Positions 60,301 to 64,000 of a stretch of DNA of 64,000 bases are shown piece after piece. Source of the DNA: Liolophura sinensis. Taxonomy: Eukaryota; Mollusca; Polyplacophora; Chitonida; Chitonidae. The position numbers were made by a program, and so were the translations under genes. The stretch's first letter is position 1. Every line of letters begins with the position of its first letter. The stretch is from positions 14,937,338 to 15,001,337 of the forward strand of contig NC_088302.1 in assembly GCF_032854445.1 (NCBI RefSeq). Reading direction: 5' to 3'. A model generated the notes under the pieces. That model ran no database searches, was not told the DNA's origin, and saw nothing but the letters and a program-made list of their open reading frames with translations.

Positions 60301-61654
60301 ATAATATAATAGTATACCAAAGCTAATAGCTTCCCATATTCATTATATCAGTTATTTAGGGCTGCTTTGTGTCCTAATGGTTAGAGCATCCTGGGTTCAA
60401 ATCTGGGTTGGGTCATGTCAAAGAATTGGCACCCAAAATTGAGAGGTTAGAGCAAGGAAACAGGACTGGTTGACCCTGGTGTCACGTCTGGTGTCGTCGG
60501 CATGATACTTCATTGGAGGACTTGCCTCACCAGGGGACGACACAGTATATGAACACACATCTGATGACTTGTTCTTATCATTTGACTGACAAATTGTTTA
60601 GTACACTGTAAAAGCCCAAGTATACATACATATACATATATCAGTTATTTGTAACTTTCCTTACCTCACTTTTTTTTAATAATATAACCTATACCTTGAG
60701 TTCAGATCAGATTTCTGTCCTGTTTATTTCTTCCCACATAATTAACTTGCTATTAACAGAATGTCTCATTTTTCTTCTCAGTGCATTTACAGGAGAGTGG
60801 AGAGATGGAAGGTAAGACAGAATTGTTTCTTCAAAAATTTAACATGGCTACACATAGACAAATGGGGCTATATGGATTAAAAATTTGAAAAAACATTTTG
60901 AGTTGATAGGCTGGGGTAGAATGGATGGAAAATGTCATTGCTCTGAAGATGGACATTAGAGAAAAAGATGGAGGCAGTGATTATTAAAATCAGATAATGT
61001 GTTTGAGTAGACATCAGAAAGTATGTGCAGAAAACCTTTTTTTAAACCAATCAGAAGACTAGCTAACATTTATGTGCAGCCACACTTTCGCTCTCACCTT
61101 TACTCACATTTTTGTACATTTGTCACAAAACAGTTGACCCAAAAAAAGCTTTTTGTGTTTGTTTTTTCAACTTGAGACTATGCTTGAGTACATGTAATGG
61201 CACAGGCATCACAAAGACTTGTATATAATCCACGAATTTGGCTGAATTTTCCTTGAATTTCCCTTATGAAAGGTTAGAAAATGTGGACATGTGCATTCTT
61301 TTCCATTTTAAAACTTGAAACAAGTTTTAGATTCTTTCCCATAGTAAAATTGAATACCAAAGTACAAAGATTTGATAGCATTGTAGTTGCCATTTTGATT
61401 ATGCATGTATGCTATTTAATAAGAAATAGTGGCCAAGTGACTGGATGATGGTGCATGTAGTTTGTAAAGGTATTTTTGTCTCTGTGACATTTCAGTGAAA
61501 GTCATATGTTCAACAAGCTTGAGGCCATTGCCAAGTCCTCCAAACCACGCACACCAGTGTTAGGATGTCGAATAAGCAAAACTCTGGAGCCTGACACGGT
61601 TAATGATGATGTGAGTAGTTACCCTGAAAGAAAAGACATCACTAGACTAAATGC

Positions 61655-61690
<36 letters not shown>

Positions 61691-63981
61691 ATATATATTG
61701 ATAAGTATTGCACATGAGTTTTGAAAAGCATGCGTTTTTATACTTGTGATGTTGCATGGATAACTAAGATATTGCAGTTCAAAGTAAACAATAGCACATA
61801 CATTGAGAAAATTGAATGCAATGCAAGGTTATCAATTTGAACAGTGAGGCTCAGGTTTTCTATCTTTCTACCCCTCTTTCTGAATTCTAATTTAAATTAA
61901 GGAGGTTTATATTACTTTCTGTCTTTTCTTTTAATACATACATTGCTCACTTTTGGGTTTGATTCCCAAGAAACCTAAACCAAATACTGTAGTTCTCTAA
62001 ATCTTTAACCTTGACAGGGCAACTTTCAGTGCAATTTATGCACATTTTTAAATTGATTTTTAAGACAAAACTACATTGCTGGGATTAGACAGTATCTTTA
62101 TAGTATAGAATTTTATTGGTGAACATAAAATAATACATTCAGAATATGCTTGGATAAGCACTTTGCAAACATGTGAAAAGGTTGAAGAAATAAAATGTTT
62201 ATCTGGCCAAATTACAAATTTAAGTAAGACTTCCTATTATTTAAGATATATTCTGATTGAATTATAAGGATATAGTCTTACGGTACATGGATTCTGTATT
62301 TTAAGGAAATAATTAGCACAAGTTTTTGAAGCTTGCATCTTTAATAATGATCAGTTTTCTGCCGAAACTCTTGTGCAATAGTCTCAAATGGCTGGAAACA
62401 AAATTTGGTTAATAAATGAGAATTGATAATTGCCATATGCACTAAATTTCACTTTATTGTTACAGTTTATGACTAGCCGTGTGAATTGGGTAGTCCAAAG
62501 TTCTGCGGTGGATTATCTCCACCTGATGCTGGTCTCCATGCGATGGCTGAGTGACGAGTTTGACATTGACGCTCGTTTTTCCATCAGCATCCATGATGAG
62601 GTGCGTTACCTGGTGAGGACAGAGGACCGTTACCGGGCTGCTCTGGCGCTGCAGATCACCAATCTCCTGACAAGGGCAATGTTTGCTTACAAACTCAGCT
62701 TCCATGACTTGCCACAGGTATTCCACTAATGAGCAGAATGAACTTTGTTTAGGGTATAAAAATTAAAGCAAAACTCAAAAAGTCATCTATTCATCATCAT
62801 TATCATCAAGTCATGTAACACATTAAGACTGGACAAAATAAAAAGGCAGATTTTGAATTTTATTTTTATGCCATTTTTGGATTTTTTAATGTCAGCTTGC
62901 CTGTAAAACACACAATACAGGTAACCAACCCCAATAATTGGGTTGGTAGAGCATTGGCTATAAGAGGCTGTAGGTCCAGGGTCATTTGCTGGCTTGAGTA
63001 ACACCTAAGACCTTGAAAAGAAGAGGAAGTTCCTCACTGGATAAAAGAGCGGAGGAAATCCGTCCTGCAACAAGGAGACACATTACACACACACTAGGGA
63101 TTCCTTTGTCGTTAAGTACGACGTTAAACCCAAACCCTCACTCACTCATTTCCTAAATGCATGTAAAAGTGTTGTGGCCTTAGCTGAATATATTAACTTA
63201 TGTATTTGTTGCCATGTGTTTTATGTTAATGTTTATAAGTTCACTCTGTCATTGAAATACTTTTTCCGCTGCTCCTTGTTGCAGGCACATCTATGACATT
63301 ATCCATATTATGAGAACTGTGAATATGAGCGGCGTAGAGTTTTGTATCTTTACTCTGTTTTTTGACTTGAAACTCTATATTTCAGCTCACATAAAATAGA
63401 GAAAATTGTCCGAATAATGTATGAGGCTTCCTGATTGATTTGATTTGTTTGTCAATGAAGAAATACTCATCATGCACAACTGAAACAGAGATGTGGATGA
63501 AAATTGGTGTGTCACACGTGGGAAAGTTCTTCCCTGATTTGTCATAGGCTAGTGGTTAACTCCAGGTTCTGATTATGTTAATTCTTTGTGAATTAATGAT
63601 CATCAGAATGGATTAATGCTAAGTCAGCAATATTTCAGTCATATTGTGGTGATGAATTATCTTTAGAGGGATACAGAATCGATTTTGATTGGCTAACAGT
63701 GGAGATAGGGTTTGCTGGGTTAAAACTGCAGCCTTGGTCACGCTTCAGTAGATCTGCCACACCTTAGATTCAGCTTAGGCTGTGCCTATCTCTCATTCCA
63801 GCCAATCAGAATCACTGCCCACCAATCGATCATTCAAACAGTCTGTTATTTCTCTGTTTACAGTCAGTAGCCTTCTTCAGTGCCGTTGACCTGGATACCT
63901 GTCTGAGGAAGGAAGTCTCTATGGACTGTGTCACACCATCTAACCCCCATGGGCTGGAACGGGGCTACGGCATTCCACATG
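41703..63981 (+). CDS. POLG: Mitochondrial DNA polymerase gamma catalytic subunit (21 exons, 3' end outside window)
   Basis: Family A polymerase that replicates and proofreads mtDNA. Twenty-one exons (3367 bp; 1122 codons plus one base) join in consistent phase; the final exon lies beyond 64000. The N-terminus ([15 protein letters not shown], basic, no acidic residue before position 30) fits a mitochondrial presequence. Exonuclease motifs: I, FDIE at 186-189; II, GHNVSFD with D262; III, Y378 and D382. The accessory spacer is shorter than in human POLG. Polymerase motifs: [11 protein letters not shown] with D847; B, HAK...NYGRIYGAG (around 902-912); C, HDE at 1042-1044. All catalytic acids are present, so the enzyme should be active. 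About 48 residues found in human POLG between motif B and MFNKLE are absent. Introns hold many repeats. Start at 41703, not 41649, because an acceptor lies between them. Confidence 0.97.
42545..42680 (+). mobile_element. SINE family A, degraded (POLG intron 1)
   Basis: CGTGGGAAGGTCTGTCAGCA, CCTGCGGATGGTCATGGGTT and a shortened 3' box (ATATCCTTGAGTACAGCATA) with an AATAAATAAAT tail. Confidence 0.8.
42995..43187 (+). CDS. POLG: POLG exon 2 (Exo II)
   Basis: Residues 209-273. [14 protein letters not shown] then the Exo II motif [20 protein letters not shown] with D262. Ends in phase 0 at AAG/GTACAT. Confidence 0.95.
43256..43510 (+). pseudogene. Decayed tandem copies of the start of POLG exon 3 (intron 2)
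   Basis: Three segments resemble the acceptor and first codons of exon 3. Copy a (exon-like start 43266) reads AAAGGCAAGTTAAGGTTTCT but its acceptor is CAC. Copy b (43375) keeps CCTCAG and an in-frame [15 protein letters not shown]. Copy c (43476) keeps TTTTTTAG and AAGCTGCTGGACAC. Starts are 109, 101 and 112 bp apart, ending at the real exon at 43588. None has the remainder of the exon. Confidence 0.6.
43588..43746 (+). CDS. POLG: POLG exon 3
   Basis: Residues 274-326: [20 protein letters not shown], then [11 protein letters not shown] and a basic stretch [12 protein letters not shown]. Phase 0 both sides. Confidence 0.95.
43904..44207 (+). mobile_element. SINE family A, full-length with TSD (POLG intron 3)
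   Basis: Element 43919-44192 starts GGCATCCGTGGCTCAGTTGG and retains box A, box B, body, tail box and tail. Flanks CCATTGGGAAGCCAG (43904-43918) and CCATTGGGAAACCAG (44193-44207) form a 15-bp TSD with one mismatch. Confidence 0.93.
44332..44510 (+). mobile_element. SINE family A, diverged (POLG intron 3)
   Basis: ATGCAGGAGCCTCTCACCAG start, degraded body and no intact AATATTCTTGAG box; an old copy lacking box A. Confidence 0.8.
44801..44871 (+). repeat. Dispersed repeat family C copy (POLG intron 3)
   Basis: TTTGCCAGAGGTTGGTGGTT, TACATCAGGTAATGTGG and ACATAAAACTGACCACC are diverged from the 79-bp array unit. Confidence 0.55.
44879..45126 (+). mobile_element. SINE family A with internal head deletion (POLG intron 3)
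   Basis: The start GGGGCCTCCGTGGCTCAGTT joins directly to GTAATGACCCAGAAGCCTCT; the 20-odd bases of GGTTAGCGCGCTAGCGCAGC are gone. Box B, body and tail are intact. Confidence 0.9.
45243..45383 (+). CDS. POLG: POLG exon 4
   Basis: Residues 327-373: [40 protein letters not shown] and DVREKFQ. Phase 0; donor CAG/GTTTTG is weaker than its neighbours. Confidence 0.93.
45384..46750. other. POLG intron 4
   Basis: 1.37 kb. Contains a C-rich tract near 45530-45550 and an 11-bp perfect inverted repeat with a 4-nt loop (TTTCACCTGAG at 45880, CTCAGGTGAAA at 45895). No exon recognised. Confidence 0.5.
46751..46830 (+). CDS. POLG: POLG exon 5 (Exo III)
   Basis: Residues 374-399: [20 protein letters not shown] with Y378 and D382 of Exo III, then WPQFFD. 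Ends in phase 2. Confidence 0.95.
47129..47406 (+). mobile_element. SINE family A, 5'-truncated, with 13-bp TSD (POLG intron 5)
   Basis: Element 47142-47393 begins inside the head (CTCAGTCGGTTAGCGTGCTA) yet is flanked by identical TCTTGCGCGAATA (47129-47141 and 47394-47406): insertion with early termination of reverse transcription. Confidence 0.93.
47407..49198. other. POLG intron 5, right part
   Basis: No exon or repeat recognised. A 98-codon frame at 47834-48130 has no similarity I know and lacks splice context. Confidence 0.45.
49199..49278 (+). mobile_element. SINE family A tail fragment (POLG intron 5)
   Basis: CACCATTGTATGAGTGAAAT, ATTCTTGAGTATAAAGTAGA and an imperfect AAATAAGTAGATAAAT tail. 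Confidence 0.7.
49380..49562 (+). CDS. POLG: POLG exon 6
   Basis: Residues 400-460: [40 protein letters not shown] and [10 protein letters not shown]. The HPVT-AGMLEMG segment is strongly conserved in POLG. Confidence 0.96.
49981..50104 (+). CDS. POLG: POLG exon 7
   Basis: Residues 461-502: [20 protein letters not shown], then a Lys-rich stretch [15 protein letters not shown], equivalent to the basic linker of the spacer domain. Confidence 0.94.
50533..50633 (+). CDS. POLG: POLG exon 8
   Basis: Residues 503-535: acidic [20 protein letters not shown], then [13 protein letters not shown], which corresponds to the LPxHLPGHPGW region of the human enzyme. Ends in phase 2. Confidence 0.92.
50869..51091 (+). 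mobile_element. SINE family A, 5'-truncated (POLG intron 8)
   Basis: ATGCAGGAGCCTCTCATCAA, box B GAGTTCAAGTCCAGCTCATG, full body, tail box with TATTAGTTAAATATTCTTGA and tail. Confidence 0.9.
51545..51597. repeat. Short decamer repeat TGGCNGACCA
   Basis: Four copies at 51545, 51566, 51577 and 51588 (spacing 21, 11, 11) in POLG intron 8. Confidence 0.7.
51743..51931. mobile_element. MITE family E, copy 1 (POLG intron 8)
   Basis: About 190 bp with imperfect terminal inverted repeats: left CTTAAAGAGATACAGAAGCG then TTTCTGATTGGCTGG; right, read inverted, GTTAAAGGGAGACAGAATTG then GCTGATATTAGCCG. No coding potential. Confidence 0.7.
52121..52360 (+). CDS. POLG: POLG exon 9
   Basis: Residues 536-615: [40 protein letters not shown] and [18 protein letters not shown]. 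The WYR.LCPR and GWGYLVPGR blocks are diagnostic of POLG. Ends in phase 2 at GCA/GTGAGT. Confidence 0.96.
52361..53237. other. POLG intron 9
   Basis: 0.88 kb; no repeat family recognised. The open frame covering 53047-53430 overlaps exon 10 but its first part is intronic. Confidence 0.5.
53238..53409 (+). CDS. POLG: POLG exon 10
   Basis: Residues 616-673: [40 protein letters not shown] and [13 protein letters not shown]. This region is variable between species. Confidence 0.9.
53673..53750 (+). CDS. POLG: POLG exon 11
   Basis: Residues 674-699: [20 protein letters not shown] then YKIPHK. The VDI.GCWF.K.PHK block is conserved. Phase 0 both sides. Confidence 0.95.
54179..54336 (+). CDS. POLG: POLG exon 12
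   Basis: Residues 700-751: [40 protein letters not shown] and [10 protein letters not shown], the start of the polymerase palm/thumb. Ends in phase 2 at GA/GTAAGT. Confidence 0.95.
54565..54680 (+). repeat. Dispersed repeat family C copy (POLG intron 12)
   Basis: ACGTGGGAAAACTTGTCGGT, TGCCAAAGGTTGGTGGTTTT and TGATTTCTTCCACCCTTAAA match the 79-bp array unit and its flanks. Confidence 0.65.
54917..54970 (+). CDS. POLG: POLG exon 13
   Basis: A 54-bp exon, residues 752-769: [17 protein letters not shown]. Phase 2 in and out; good acceptor (TTTTTTTGTAG) and donor (AAG/GTAATG). Confidence 0.94.
55738..56014 (-). repeat. Dispersed repeat family F, copy 1 (POLG intron 13)
   Basis: Minus strand: GGTTCAGCGGTATCGGGTTA, CAAACACCAAGACGAAGGTG and AGACCAATAAACGGCAAGCT; inverted copy of 58879-59182, nearly identical over the first 60 bp. 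Confidence 0.88.
56095..56165 (+). repeat. Dispersed repeat family C copy (POLG intron 13)
   Basis: AGGTTTGTCGGTAACTGGTT and TCTGCCACCCATTAAACTGG; internally deleted relative to the array unit. Confidence 0.55.
56534..57090 (+). repeat. 79-bp tandem array, 7 units (POLG intron 13)
   Basis: TGATTGGTTT (once TGGTTGGTTT) occurs at 56541, 56620, 56699, 56778, 56857, 56936 and 57015: every step is exactly 79 bp. Each unit continues CCTGGCAAAGGTTGGTGGTT, TACACCTGGCGCTCCAGTTT and CCTCCAGCCATTAAACTGAT. The unit resembles family C, so a dispersed repeat segment has been amplified in tandem. Ends 49 bp before exon 14. Confidence 0.95.
57140..57299 (+). CDS. POLG: POLG exon 14
   Basis: Residues 770-823: [20 protein letters not shown] and [20 protein letters not shown], highly conserved in POLG. 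Phase 2 in, phase 0 out at TAT/GTGAGT. Confidence 0.96.
57829..57964 (+). CDS. POLG: POLG exon 15 (motif A)
   Basis: Residues 824-868: [20 protein letters not shown] then [18 protein letters not shown]847 is the motif A metal-binding Asp. Ends in phase 1. Confidence 0.97.
58659..58765 (+). CDS. POLG: POLG exon 16
   Basis: Residues 869-904: [20 protein letters not shown] then [16 protein letters not shown], the start of the O-helix region (motif B). Confidence 0.97.
58879..59182 (+). repeat. Dispersed repeat family F, copy 2 (POLG intron 16)
   Basis: GGTTCGGTGGTATCGGATTA, CAAACACCAAGACGAAGGTG, AGACCAATCAACAGCAAGCT and a 3' part with two TGACGTCAT sites. Confidence 0.88.
59470..59685 (+). mobile_element. 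SINE family B, head degraded (POLG intron 16)
   Basis: GGTGTCATGTCTGGTGTCTT, ATCTAATGACTCCTTGTCAT, CATATGACTGAAAAATTAAG then TACAACGTTAAACATAAACG and a CATA-repeat tail. Confidence 0.8.
59991..60107 (+). mobile_element. SINE family A, 3' half (POLG intron 16)
   Basis: GGCCGTGGGTTTCTCCTGAG, CACCATAATACTGGCTGCAG, AAATATTCTTGAGTATGGCC and an AAATAAATA tail; ends 27 bp before exon 17. Confidence 0.85.
60135..60274 (+). CDS. POLG: POLG exon 17 (motif B)
   Basis: Residues 905-950: [40 protein letters not shown] then TTKGIR. The donor AGA/GTAGGA is weak; reading on would give a TAG at once, so it must be spliced here. Confidence 0.93.
60359..60645 (+). mobile_element. SINE family B, nearly complete (POLG intron 17)
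   Basis: tRNA-like head GCTTTGTGTCCTAATGGTTA with box B GGTTCAAATCTGGGTTGGGT, body GGTGTCACGTCTGGTGTCGT and CATCTGATGACTTGTTCTTA, then a CATA-repeat tail. Confidence 0.85.
60782..60811 (+). CDS. POLG: POLG exon 18 (30-bp microexon)
   Basis: Encodes [10 protein letters not shown] (residues 951-960), phase 2 in and out, acceptor TTTCTTCTCAG and donor AAG/GTAAGA. It replaces a much longer segment of the human protein. Its frame-preserving join to exon 19 ([10 protein letters not shown]) supports it. Confidence 0.8.
60812..61495. other. POLG intron 18
   Basis: 0.68 kb. Searched by eye for an extra exon that could supply the missing fingers insertion; none seen. Confidence 0.5.
61496..61610 (+). 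CDS. POLG: POLG exon 19
   Basis: Residues 961-999: [20 protein letters not shown] then [13 protein letters not shown]; conserved. Phase 0 out at GAT/GTGAGT. Confidence 0.96.
61654..61699. repeat. (AT)n microsatellite
   Basis: About 46 bp of AT broken once by TT, starting 43 bp after exon 19. Likely length-polymorphic. Confidence 0.9.
61700..62465. other. POLG intron 19, remainder
   Basis: AT-rich; nothing recognised. Confidence 0.5.
62466..62717 (+). CDS. POLG: POLG exon 20 (motif C)
   Basis: Residues 1000-1083: [33 protein letters not shown] with HDE at 1042-1044, then [20 protein letters not shown]. The catalytic Asp of motif C is present. Confidence 0.97.
62936..63148 (+). mobile_element. 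SINE with tRNA-like head and CACT tail, related to family B (POLG intron 20)
   Basis: Head TTGGGTTGGTAGAGCATTGG, box-B-like GGTCCAGGGTCATTTG, body ACACCTAAGACCTTGAAAAG (as in 19031-19336), 3' end AAGTACGACGTTAAACCCAA and a CTCACTCACTCATT tail. Confidence 0.8.
63516..63600 (+). repeat. Dispersed repeat family C, degraded (POLG intron 20)
   Basis: CACACGTGGGAAAGTTCTTC and GGCTAGTGGTTAACTCCAGG, weakly similar to the family C unit. Confidence 0.45.
63661..63820. mobile_element. MITE family E, copy 2 (POLG intron 20)
   Basis: Inverted relative to 51743-51931: left end AGGGATACAGAATCGATTTT then GATTGGCTAACAGTGGAGAT; right end, read inverted, GTGATTCTGATTGGCTGGAA. Ends about 44 bp before exon 21. 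Confidence 0.75.
63864..63981 (+). CDS. POLG: POLG exon 21 (penultimate or last seen)
   Basis: Residues 1084-1122 plus one base: [30 protein letters not shown] and RGYGIPH. The donor G/GTATGT at 63982 leads to a final exon outside the window, which should encode roughly 30 residues. Confidence 0.94.
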
Positions 63982-64000
63982 GTATGTTAGCAAAACCTCA

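Overview
The window looks like nuclear DNA of a lophotrochozoan animal, most likely a mollusc; a brachiopod cannot be excluded. The evidence is AT-rich sequence, genes split by many GT-AG introns, two animal genes I recognise, and many tRNA-headed short retroelements whose 3' end (a box TATAAGTGAAATATTCTTGA followed by AAATAAATAAAT) I associate with molluscan and related genomes. No bacterial, viral or CRISPR features were seen.

Layout. 1-3 kb: a 50-bp minisatellite, SINE fragments and a cryptic TTTAA/GTCG repeat. 3.6-4.2 kb (minus): the last exon of a membrane-protein gene resembling the bestrophin-like DUF4239 family. 4.2-12.2 kb: no recognisable gene; short duplications and a hairpin-forming MITE. 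12.2-14.5 kb (minus): a two-exon gene for a predicted secreted or membrane-anchored acidic protein made of about 50 copies of an eight-residue SSEPNTEP unit with a higher-order 7-unit period. 14.5-23.7 kb: no recognisable gene, two SINEs with tRNA-like heads, a perfect 18-bp hairpin. 23.7-39.5 kb (minus): a complete ubiquilin gene, 15 coding exons, 600 residues, all phases joining cleanly. 41.7-64.0 kb (plus): the mitochondrial DNA polymerase gamma catalytic subunit gene, 21 coding exons in the window, 1122 codons plus one base, running off the right edge.

Ubiquilin (proteasome shuttle and chaperone) and POLG (mtDNA replication) lie head to head, with 2.2 kb between start codons. A TCTCGCGAG motif lies in that interval and a YY1-like motif covers the ubiquilin start codon. 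Both genes look intact and functional.

Notable observations: repeats inside these genes are almost all oriented with the host transcript (19 of 20 SINE copies by eye); intron 2 of POLG contains decayed tandem copies of the start of exon 3; intron 13 has a 7-copy, exactly 79-bp array derived from a dispersed repeat; inverted repeat pairs flank ubiquilin exons 9-12 and POLG exons 14-16; the ubiquilin C-terminus ends in nine glutamines encoded by a trinucleotide repeat; and POLG lacks roughly 48 residues present in the human enzyme between motif B and the MFNKLE segment. All exon models come from reading splice sites and protein similarity by eye; no transcript or database evidence was available.
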